Shown here in pieces: positions 8,087-16,032 of a stretch of DNA of 21,361 nt. Origin of the DNA: Symbiodinium natans (Eukaryota > Sar > Dinophyceae > Suessiales > Symbiodiniaceae); assembly GCA_905221605.1 (NCBI GenBank), contig CAJNDS010001363.1:1-21361 (forward strand), given 5' to 3'. Positions within the stretch are counted from its first letter, which is position 1, and the number at the start of each line of letters is the position of its first letter. The notes beneath the pieces were generated by a model. That model worked only from the letters and a program-made list of their open reading frames with translations. It searched no databases and had not been told where the DNA came from. A program made the translations under genes and the position numbers.

Positions 8087-8436
8087 CGTGACACATCGCT
8101 ACCATTGAGTACCATCTGCCCCCATCGCTTGCCAGTCCAGTTGGCTGAAGGTCTTTACCGTCACATTTCGATGCAGCAACAGCGGCTTCGACCTCTGCGA
8201 AAAATGTGCACACGCCCCGGCCCCAGTCCTTTCCCTCACAACAGATCTGCTCGAATGCCTGCCCGTGTAGGCCTTTGCAGTACTTGTGCAATCTTTGTCA
8301 AATGTGTATGCCACGCTGAATCACGCTGATGTTGCCTGTCGATTTTGGCATCCGGGAGGCAACCCTCGGACATACAGCTGAAGATTCTATTCGCTCCGAT
8401 TTGGAGGCCATCCTGTCAGCAACAGGATTATTCACG
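8087..8436. repeat. ~350-bp dispersed segment, copy 2, interrupting the minisatellite
   Basis: Second copy of 7433-7782. It lies inside the minisatellite, so the combined unit (segment plus array) has itself been duplicated with a 654-bp period. The minus-strand frame is again open here (about 8291 down to 8022) but runs into minisatellite sequence. Confidence 0.9.
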
Positions 8437-9150
8437 ACATGTCAAACTTGCTTTTGGTGTTGTTTTCGCTTTCTGCTTGTTTTTGTATGGGTTTTGCCTA
8501 TATTTTGAAGGTGTTTTCTTTTGTGGGGTCAGGGCAACCATCCTAAACCTTAAAAGTCACTACACCCGACATGTCAAACTTGATTTTGGTGTTTCGGTTG
8601 CTCTCTGCTTGTTTTTGTATGGTTTTGCCTATGTTTTAAAGGTGTTTTCCTTTTTGGGGTCAGGCAACCATCCTAAACCTTAAAAGTTACTACACCCAAC
8701 ATGTCAAACTTGATTTTGGTGTTTTTTTGCTCTCTGCTTGTTTTTGTATGGGTTTTGCCTATATTTTGAAGGTGTTTTCCTTTTGTGGGGTCAGGGCAAC
8801 CATCCTAAACCTTAAAAGTCACTACACCCGACATGTCAAACTTGATTTTGGTGTTTCTGTTGCTCTCTGCTTGTTTTTGTATGGTTTTGCCTATGTTTTT
8901 AAAGGTGTTCTCCTTTTTGGGGTCAGGGCAACCATCCTAAACCTTAAAAGTTACTACACCCAACATGTCAAACTTGATTTTGGTGTTTTTTTGCTCTCTG
9001 CTTGTTTTTGTATGGGTTTTGCCTATATTTTGAAGGTGTTTTCCTTTTGTGGGGTCAGGGCAACAATCCTAAACCCTAAAAGTCACTACGCCCGACATGT
9101 CAAACTTGATTGTTTTTGTATGGTTTTGATTATATTTTGGAGGGTGTTTT
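8437..9150 (+). repeat. 132-bp minisatellite, second block with A/B higher-order pattern
   Basis: Monomers begin at 8437, 8569, 8699, 8831, 8963 and 9095, with spacing 130-132. They alternate type A (8437, 8699, 8963) and type B (8569, 8831), giving a ~264-bp higher-order dimer. The last monomer at 9095 is internally deleted and degenerate. Because 132 is divisible by three, one plus-strand frame stays open across several monomers (8727-9317) with a 44-residue repeat; I treat this as a by-product of the array. Confidence 0.93.
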
Positions 9151-9169
9151 CGCTTTTTGGTCCTACAGA

Positions 9170-9620
9170 GCAGGGCACAGTTTCTTTCACACTCTCTCAC
9201 GCTCTCGTTTTCTCACACAATCTCGCGCGCGTAAGTGCCGCTCAAGGATGTGGGATAAACATGGACATGCTTGGGCATGCGCCTAAGTTTTTGAAGGTAA
9301 GGACGTGGAGACGGTGAGCAGAAGCATAGCGACGGTAAGGGCATTTTGGCCACGTCGGAGAGGGCGCATTCTGTCTAGCTCTCCCTTTCTCTTTCACACA
9401 AGCTCTCGTTTGTCAATGTTTGTGAAGTGCCGCTGACGGATGTGAGACAAACATGTGCATACTTGGGCCTAAGTTTTTGAAGGTAAGGACGTGTAGACGG
9501 TGAGCAGAAGCATAGCTACGGGGGGGGACGCATGCTGGCAGTTCGGATAGGGCGCATTTTCTATCGCTTTCACACAATCTCTCCTTTCTCCATGTTCGTC
9601 ACGCGTGCGAAGTGCCGCTC
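9170..9620 (+). repeat. ~190-bp tandem repeat leading into copy B
   Basis: Landmark AGTGCCGCT occurs at 9234, 9426 and 9611 (spacing 192 and 185). It is followed each time by ARGGATGTGRGAYAAACATG or close variants and later by AAGTTTTTGAAGGTAAGGACGTG in the first two. Each unit also has CT-rich TTTCACACAAKCTCTC. In copy A the last two landmarks correspond to just before base 1 and to 173. The duplication boundary therefore lies within or before this array. Confidence 0.85.
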
Positions 9621-10053
9621 AAGGATGTGAGACAAACATGGGCATGCTTCGGCCAAGTTCTTGGGTTGAGGCAAGACCACTGCATAATGGCGCCGCAATG
9701 CTTGTGCTTTGCGCGTCTCTGCACGTGACGTGTACAGAAACAGGTACATGAAATACATGTTGTTCGTTTTGCTCAGACGCCCCCCCCCTTTGTGATGCTC
9801 ATATCCCTGGTGCTCGTTTTGCTCAAACGCCCCCCTTTGTCATGCTCATGCTGCATCCCTGGTGCTCGTTTTGCTCACACCCCACGAACAACCCAGCCCA
9901 GGGATGTTCCCTTGGAGTTCCGGGGCAGCCAGTCCCATTGTGGACGTTCCTTCGTCTCCTACCACCTCGTGGTCAAAGACCTGGAGACCACTAGAAGCTT
10001 GCTCTGGGCACGCGGCCCCGCGAAACGTTCCGGGAAAGCAGGCCTCGAAAACT

Positions 10054-10121
10054 CGTGGTCCTGCAAATCCGTTTTTTGGACTAATAATTCTATTGTCCCA
10101 CAACGGTTTTGCAGGACCACG
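10054..10121. other. Stem-loop, candidate replication origin (copy B)
   Basis: Exact second copy of the hairpin, with arms at 10054-10073 and 10102-10121 and the same AT-rich loop, again about 390 bp upstream of a Rep-like gene. Confidence 0.6.
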
Positions 10122-10299
10122 CGTGTCATCTTGCAGTTCTCGTACGTGGCTTGTCCTGTGCGGTCCTGCGGTAATGGTTTCTGCAATGAGAGAAGGTAGA
10201 CATTGGGTCCTGTCACGTTCCTGCGCAGCGTTTCGCAGGCTTGGACAGTGAGCTTCAGTGCCTCTCACCAAAGAGCTCACCACTTTTCATGAGCACCAC

Positions 10300-10488
10300 A
10301 TGGTTTGCGTAACTGCAGGGGAATCTGACACAAGCGTGAGTTCCTGCTTCTAACTGGTACGTACCGTGCAGGTGACTCTTTCCCACAAACCCTCTAACTA
10401 AACGGGAGCGCCGTATGGTTTGTGTAACTGCGTGGGAATCTGACAGAAGCGTGACTGCCTGTCTCTAATTGGCACGTGCCGTGCATGT
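10300..10488 (+). repeat. Duplicated ~75-bp block with a conserved perfect palindrome (copy B)
   Basis: Same pair as in copy A, with palindromes at 10356-10365 and 10471-10480. A single A-to-C change just left of the first palindrome (position 916 in copy A) leaves both palindromes intact. Confidence 0.75.
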
Positions 10489-10512
10489 AAATCCGGGCAT
10501 TTTGCCTGAGCC

Positions 10513-12156
10513 ATGTTGCCCGCAAAACGTCGTCGTTTGCAGGGCAAGCAGAGTCCGCCGGAGGGAGAAAACAGCAGGCAAACACGGACCCAGCTCCAGA
10601 CCCTTGTCCGAGACACGTGGGTTGCGAGGAGAATGGTCGAGGAAGGCTCACATGGTCATGAGAGGCGCAATGTCCTGCGAGTGGAGTTTACCAGCATAGA
10701 CAAGGTTCCAGTTCTACAGGCCATGCTGGGCCAAGTGCCTGCTCATCTCATGGCTGCAGCAAGAGCTTTGCTTGCCTCCTGGCACGCAGAACCCCCCATA
10801 GTCTTGAATGAGCAACCGCTGCCTTCCTACCGCGGCAGTGGCACGATGTTCAGATACTCTGGCTCCTGGTCCAGGATTACAGATGCCGGGGCAAGTGCAA
10901 TGTTGGCAGAAGGGGAGTCGCGGATTGCCGATATCTGTCGCCTCTTGCAGGACAATGTCGAGGTTGCAAGCCTTTGGGATGAGTTCCAACGCTTTGCGCA
11001 GCAGCTACGGCAAAGCAAGCTGGATCGTATGACTCTTGCGTGTGAGCTGCACACCGCTGTGAGTCTGGAGAAGCTGGTGCCCAGCATCCACTTTCATCTG
11101 ATGTTTGACTCGAGATGCTTGGCGCAGGTTAGTTGGTTATGTTCTGCGTCCTGGCTCGGTTTTGCGGTCGCCGGTGCAGTTAGCTAATTAGGTGCCCTGT
11201 TTCAAAGGGTTGATGTGAACATGACCCACTGTTTCCACCGCCGCTTCGGGCGTTCCTCCTGGGTCCTTGCCGGTAGTTTTGTGGGGTAAAAGTAAGGACA
11301 GACGGTGACTCTGCCGAAGCCCAGTCTGTTGTTTCGTGGTGCCGTTCCGCATCAGTCTGTGGAGTGCAAGCAAGCTCGTGGAAAAGCTTGCCGAAAGGCA
11401 TACGATCAGGGGCATTATTATTTACAGGTTCCGAAGATTGGCTCCATTCATCTGACGACGACAGCTCCTGCCTTCACCACCTTTCCAATTGCGCCGGATT
11501 GGATTACCAATTTATGGCAGGCCTGTAAAATTACGGAGCAGGTTGCGGAGAAGGAGTACCTGCGCTGCAAGAAGCACGTGAAAGCCTATTTAGACAACAT
11601 GAAGTTCCATGCACAGTGCATGCAGACAGAGGCCGTTGCAGCGCGCAAGGCGCAAGCGCTCCTGGACCTTCAGCCCCTCATGAAGACAGCCGTTGTGCTG
11701 GAGCAGGTCCAGCGCGACTTCTTGCCACAGTTCGCCCGCCCCATGTTCCGAAGGAGCTTCCTTGTTTTAACTGGTCCCACGCGACTTGGTAAAACAATCT
11801 ATGCTCGCAGCCTCTTCGGTCATCGCCAGACACTAGAGCTCAACTGCTGTGGCGTGAGTCAGCCTGACTTGCGTGGCTTCAACCCTTTGGTCCACCGCGC
11901 CATCTTGTATGATGAAGGTTCCGCGGACATGGTTTTGCGCAATCGTCGCCTGTTTCAGGGGTCCACAGAAGAGGTTACGCTCGCCCACTCTGGAACAAAT
12001 CTGTTCACCTACAGTGTGTATGTCTACAACGTCGCTATGATTCTGACGTCGAACTCTTGGCTGCGTGAGCTGGAGGAGTTGCAGAGCGAGGAGCGCGAGT
12101 GGCTCGAAGGTAATTCAATCTGTATAGACTGCAAGCAGCCGCTGTATGAGACGTGA
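10513..12156 (+). CDS. Rep-like protein: HUH endonuclease motif plus SF3-type helicase, two exons (copy B)
   Basis: Duplicate of the gene at 1075-2718, with inferred exons 10513-11127 and 11302-12156 and the same intron boundaries. I see only two differences in the exons: Met to Leu from ATG to CTG at 11452, and a silent GGA to GGG in a Gly codon at 11961. All motifs are retained: His-Phe-His, GPTRLGKT, AILYDEG and ILTSNSW. Both copies are open with no stops or frameshifts, so they are either recent or kept by selection. The protein has no obvious N-terminal targeting signal; the start is rich in Lys and Arg (AKRRRLQGK), which could serve as a nuclear signal. Confidence 0.72.
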
Positions 12157-12424
12157 AAGCCAAGAAGCCGGAACTCTGTCTGTGCTCTGTGCCTAAACCA
12201 CGAAGCCATATAATGATAGGGGAAGACTCTGCAACCATTTTTGGGCAAGCCGCTTTTGGGGGCAGAAATGGACGCCAGGAGGCAGCTCTGGCTCAAGAAC
12301 CGATTGAAAAATACAAATAACTGTTTTTCCTTTCAAGTTGGAGCAGACAAAGGCTTTTTCCACATGCAACAATGTTTTGGAAGTGTTGTCCTTCGTTCTG
12401 AACGGCTCGGGCATGTCAAACTAT

Positions 12425-13051
12425 CTAGATATCACCAACAGTTGCAGTGTTTTGTTGTGTTTTTCGCTTGTTTGGAGTTGCATGATTTTTGACATGTTTT
12501 CTTGATTTTTGAGCTTGCTTTGAACCGCGCCCGCTTTTTTTCAAGCATGTAGGGCGGTGGGAGGGGGCTTGGGCGGGAGGGCGGGCCGCGGCCGCGCGTG
12601 TGCTGAGGCCTGCGAATGCCCGCATGCTCTGGCTTGTCATGCCCAGCCAAGTCGGGCTCAACTGATGTGCGACAGGAAAACTGCTGCTTGCCATCGGGTG
12701 CACTCCAAATCCAGGCAACAGGCAGGCGACAACCTTGGATTTCCAGACTTGTTGCTCTCCGTCCTGTGCATCGTTCACATGTCCTGCATCCTTTCTTCCG
12801 AAGCTGTCAGCTATGTCTTCCATAAGCCTGCGTACATCAGATTGCTGTGAAGGCGCATGCCAATTGTACACATGTTCCAGTGGTTTGTGGTTGACAGTAC
12901 GCGGGCAGCTTCCATGCTTCTGACAGATGCCAGCTGTTGCGTTCAAACGTGCACAGGCTTGAGCACCATCGTCTCGAAAAAGGCATGTTGCAAGCTCGAT
13001 AGCTGTCTGGCTTTTACGCGTCCAGTTGGCTTCACGCCGCTTCTGGCACAC
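12425..13051 (-). CDS. Unrecognised open frame convergent with the Rep-like gene (copy B)
   Basis: Copy of the frame at 2987-3613, also uninterrupted at 208 codons, with two residue changes. Openness in both copies means little, since the whole segment is nearly identical. The same reservations apply: GTG at the start, no known domain, and a low-complexity basic C-terminal third. Confidence 0.25.
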   Translation of the reverse strand: MCQKRREANWTRKSQTAIELATCLFRDDGAQACARLNATAGICQKHGSCPRTVNHKPLEHVYNWHAPSQQSDVRRLMEDIADSFGRKDAGHVNDAQDGEQQVWKSKVVACLLPGFGVHPMASSSFPVAHQLSPTWLGMTSQSMRAFAGLSTRAAAARPPAQAPSHRPTCLKKSGRGSKQAQKSRKHVKNHATPNKRKTQQNTATVGDI

Positions 13052-13713
13052 CTAGCACAGTGTCACAGACAGCCTGTTGCGTGCAAGAGTGTTCATCTTT
13101 CCACTGCCCGGTTGTCTAGGTGGAGACGCCAGAAGAAGACAGCAGAAGAAGACTTTAGGGCTCAAGGGGCTAGGGGAAGCGGCTTTGCCTGCAAGTACCT
13201 GACGCCCCTCCTTTTTGTTTGCTGATGCTCACCATTGCTCAAACCCTTCTCCCCTTTTTTTGCTCCTATCCGCCGTGGCTCAGGACGGTGTTCATCTTGC
13301 TCGTGCACCCCTCCCCCTTTTTTTGCCGATGATGCTGCGCCTTGGGAAGCTCTCACCGGCGCACAGGCTGTCCGCTCGGCGTCGGGACGCTCATGTGCGG
13401 GTTACCCTGGGGGTGTTCCAGCTCCAAGTCAGGTCCAGGTTACTTTGACGTTCCTTTTGCACCGACGCAGAAGGTCGTGCCAAGTCGCTGCAAGACGGCG
13501 TTTGGCCAGATTTCCGCTGTTGAAGGGTGGGCACTTGCCCAAACTGGTAAGGGAGGTCTCTGGAGGGGGACTCTGTCATCTTAAGGCCGGCGGCAAGATG
13601 GTGGTTGGCCAGATCTCAACTGTTGTTGTTCCACGGTGCCTTACCAGCGGCCCCAGTTTGGGGTGCAGGAAAGCCAGGTATTTCCAAGTATGTTGCGGGT
13701 TACCGCTGCTGTA

Positions 13714-13976
13714 CAGAAGCCTCCGCATTGGCGTTGCCTTGTCACGCCGGCTGCGCCAAGCATCTAGCACAAACGCTGCACGTGTTTTGGGTGAGGCTGG
13801 ATGATGAGCATATCCTCAGTGAGCGTGTAAGAACGCTTGAGGAATGACACAGTGTCCTTGGCATCCTTCAACCGCACACCGACGGCCGTGCGAGTCGTCG
13901 TAGATGGGGTAGAGAGGTTCTATCGTCTGGTTATGCTTTTGCCAGGGCAAAGGGCCTTATCATTGTGCGGTCCTGC
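13714..13976. other. Spacer after the duplication breakpoint; no gene seen
   Basis: Unique sequence following copy B. A short plus-strand frame (13837-14160) begins at TTG and overlaps the better-supported minus-strand coding remnant; no motif was recognised. Confidence 0.4.
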
Positions 13977-14772
13977 TTACACTGCATTGATCCGAAACGA
14001 ATTGCGAGATTCTTCTCTGAGACACTTGGCGGGCCGCTCATCCTCAGGAGACATTGCAACGGAAGCCGCGGGTGCTGATGCCCCGCCAGCCCCGCCATCA
14101 CCTTCATCCAAACCATGCTTTATGCCACGATGCTCAGACTCAACAGGCGAAGAAACATAATCAGACATGCTCTCACTGGGCTCAGCGGCTGATGCGGCTG
14201 CATCAGGCTTGCTTTCTTGCTCCGGTTTTCCGCCACTGCTCTTCTTGCTACTGCTGTCAGAGGAGTCTGGATCGGAACCTGCCGTCAGGACCTAGGCCTG
14301 TACCTTGGCTGTTTTGCGAAGTAGGAACAACAGGAGGTACGACGAGTGGAGTCAAAGGCCCAACTGCATCAGCGGCGTCGGTACTCTCCGACATCTGACA
14401 CCTCTTGCGTTTTCTGAACAGCAGCTTTCCCAACAGTTCCGGCAAGCAGCCCGGGATGCTGCCAGCTGTGATCACGAACGGCATCGTGCAAGGAACCATC
14501 GTACTGAGGATTCAGCAGGCGCACAGATCTGGTCAACAACAGCTTGCCTCCGGCGGTGCACGTGATGTGTTGGTCGCAACGAGCATTCTTGCCTGCCATA
14601 TCGATTTCACCCAACTAGGTCTCCATCGACCGACTGGAGAACCCTGCTGAGCTTCTTCCAGGTGCACACGGTGCTTGCAAGTGCATCTGCCTCGCTCATA
14701 GGTGCGTCTGTGGCCCACAGGACTTGGGGTTTGAGGTTGAAAGTGCGGTCTCCATGCCTCCATCCGCCGTTG
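13977..14772 (-). pseudogene. Decayed minus-strand coding sequence with a Ser/Asp/Lys-rich C-terminus
   Basis: Reading down the minus strand, protein-like stretches occur in changing frames. One, about 14772-14613, includes NLKPQVLWATDAPMSEADAL. Next is 14614 to about 14460, with GEIDMAGKNARCDQHITC; a single extra G in GGG at 14610-14612 would account for that shift. Another, from 14394 (MSESTDAADAVGPLTP) to 14304, then continues at 14278-13977 (SDPDSSDSSSKKSSGGKPEQ, later SPVESEHRGIKHGLDEGD, ending FRINAV and a stop). The last two join perfectly if 25 nt (14303-14279) are removed; that piece starts GTACAG and ends GGCAG. The C-terminal part is low-complexity and acidic/Ser-rich. I do not recognise the family. 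It could be a broken gene or an intact gene with very short introns. Confidence 0.4.
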
Positions 14773-14870
14773 TTCAAAAGCTGAGATGGTCTACCGGAGA
14801 TCGATGAATCAGGTGAACAGGAAGGTGAGGCAGCTTCTCCGAGCAATGAAGTGCAGCAGCATGCAGATGC

Positions 14871-15068
14871 ATGGACATCGAGCGTCAGGCCGCTCTTGAG
14901 GCTGAACGCGTCGATTTGGAAAGCAAGTTGCCGGATGAGCTTGAGGTGTGCAACTTTGTCACTCAGTATGAGATTCAGCAGCGCTTGAGTGCCCAGCCTG
15001 CAGCTCCAAGGCCTAATGAAGTTGTTCCTCCACATGAGCCGAGCTCTGATGTGGAAGATTGTGGCTGA
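14871..15068 (+). CDS. Short coding fragment, unrecognised
   Basis: A 65-codon frame begins at ATG (MDIERQAALEAERVDLESK), with a strongly helical, Glu-rich start, then a Pro-rich tail and a stop after SSDVEDCG. Codon use and composition look protein-like. A stop lies 24 bp upstream in frame, so the ATG is either a true start or the sequence follows a splice site. An alternative frame just upstream is also acidic (EIDESGEQEGEAAS), which hints at a frameshift between two parts of one older coding region. No family recognised. Confidence 0.25.
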   Translation: MDIERQAALEAERVDLESKLPDELEVCNFVTQYEIQQRLSAQPAAPRPNEVVPPHEPSSDVEDCG

Positions 15069-15309
15069 TCAGTGATGTTTTTGTCATGTTTTGGATCAGC
15101 TTGTATAGGTTTGTTTTGCTTCGGAGTGATTGGGAATCCGTGTGATCCCATCCTCGATGGTTTATGCCTCGTTGATTTCCAAGGAAATCATACGAGTGTG
15201 TTTTTGCCCAATACGCTATTTAAAGTGAGTGTGCAGTGTGTAGGAACTTCGTTCTGAAGCTGAGTTAAGCTCACAAGAGAGAATTCGTTTAGTTTGTGCA
15301 CTTCGTGAC
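15069..15309. other. Non-coding AT/GT-rich stretch upstream of the retrotransposon leader
   Basis: Contains an imperfect repeat of GATCAG around 15066-15100 and an AT-rich TATTTAAAG at about 15218. No gene is visible. If the 5' LTR of the copia element is longer than the short candidate given separately, this stretch would be part of it. Confidence 0.35.
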
Positions 15310-15321
15310 TTTTGGCTCAAG
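15310..15321 (+). other. Match to the 3' end of the dinoflagellate spliced leader (possible relict)
   Basis: TTTTGGCTCAAG is identical to the last 12 nt of the conserved 22-nt dinoflagellate trans-spliced leader. The preceding bases do not match. Such partial leaders are known in dinoflagellate genomes as traces of trans-spliced mRNAs that were reverse-transcribed and reinserted. A 12-base chance match in a window of this size is unlikely (roughly 0.3% on two strands). Confidence 0.55.
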
Positions 15322-15333
15322 TGGCTATGACTG

Positions 15334-15422
15334 TGAAAAAGAGAGAGTTGTCCGCACTTGTGTGAGAGGTCAGGGTTCGTGCTTTCAAGGGAAAAGGTAC
15401 CAGAGGGACCTTCGGTTTTTCA
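15334..15422 (+). repeat. Candidate 5' LTR (short) bounded by TGAAAAA and TTTTTCA
   Basis: A perfect 7-bp inverted pair, TGAAAAA at 15334-15340 and TTTTTCA at 15416-15422, frames 89 bp with the TG...CA ends expected of an LTR. A primer-site-like sequence follows two bases later. At 89 bp it would be very short for a copia LTR; an alternative is a ~350-bp LTR starting TGATG near 15075 and ending at the same CA. Without the 3' LTR neither can be confirmed. Confidence 0.3.
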
Positions 15423-15424
15423 CG

Positions 15425-15436
15425 TGGTAGCGGAGC
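15425..15436 (+). other. Candidate primer binding site (initiator Met tRNA-like)
   Basis: TGGTAGCGGAGC starts with TGG, the complement of the CCA tail. It matches the TGGTAGCAGAGG primer site complementary to animal-type initiator Met tRNA at 10 of 12 positions. Its position two bases after the candidate LTR end is right for a copia element. The host tRNA sequence is not known to me. Confidence 0.3.
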
Positions 15437-15839
15437 TTGTGCCTTGTGGTACGAGCCCGTGTATGGTCTTTGGTTGTCTGTCAGGACTCTGTGAGTGCCT
15501 GGAGGCAAGTTTGGGTTTGGAGCCCAGACTGCCAGTGGACCGGAATCTCTTGTACTCGGACCGTGTAAGTGAGTACCGGGAAGCCTATCCTGTGAGGAGG
15601 CGGATCCGGACTCATCAGGCTTGGAAGCAGTTGGTTCAGCGGCTGTTGAGGCACTTTGGAGCCCGGGCAAGGTGGTTTGTCTGGAACTGGATTGGTTGTG
15701 ACCGATCTTGGAGGAATACGGTGCTTGGTAGAGTAGAACTAAGGTTCTTCAGGAGCCTGGACCATCTGGTGTTGGTAAGAGAATTTTCGTTAAAAGACGT
15801 TGTGGAGAGACTGCAGGCTGGAGCCTGAGTTCAGGAACT
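15437..15839 (+). other. Retrotransposon 5' leader
   Basis: Lies between the candidate primer site and the first gag-like ATG. A 156-codon frame (15358-15828) is open across it but starts at TTG inside the candidate LTR and shows no known domain, so I treat it as leader. The stretch ends in a GGAGCCTGAG context just before ATG 15840. Confidence 0.4.
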
Positions 15840-16032
15840 ATGTTGAATACATCCCCACGACAAACCAGTGGAGCTCATGTGAGGAGTCCAAGAGGTGGAC
15901 AAGAGCGTGGAAGCTCTGTGCCCATCATGGATGCTGAGACAAGGCGAAGGGTAGACCCTTTTCCGGGTTTGGGAAATCCCAAACCACTGTGGGTGCAAGG
16001 TTTGGCACAAGGAAGCCAACCTGTATGGCCCA

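Larger units (their letters stand above)
9438..13713. repeat. Large direct duplication, copy B
   Basis: Second copy of 1-4274. Its left side runs without a visible seam into a ~190-bp tandem repeat (9234 onward), and it ends at 13713 after CTGCTGTA. Beyond that the two copies have unrelated flanks: copy A runs into the pogo-like transposase region and copy B into decayed coding fragments. Near-identity across both genes and spacers points to recent duplication, ongoing homogenisation, or an assembly artefact. The substitutions and the differing flanks argue against a simple assembly echo. Confidence 0.97.

Noticed and set aside
7783-9150. CRISPR-like array
   Set aside because: The repeats are contiguous 132-bp monomers without distinct spacers, in a eukaryotic context.
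8727-9317. 196-codon plus-strand frame as a membrane protein gene
   Set aside because: It is the translation of the 132-bp minisatellite, whose period is a multiple of three.
15358-15828. 156-codon frame in the retrotransposon leader as a gene
   Set aside because: It starts at TTG within the candidate LTR, has no domain, and sits where the untranslated leader is expected.
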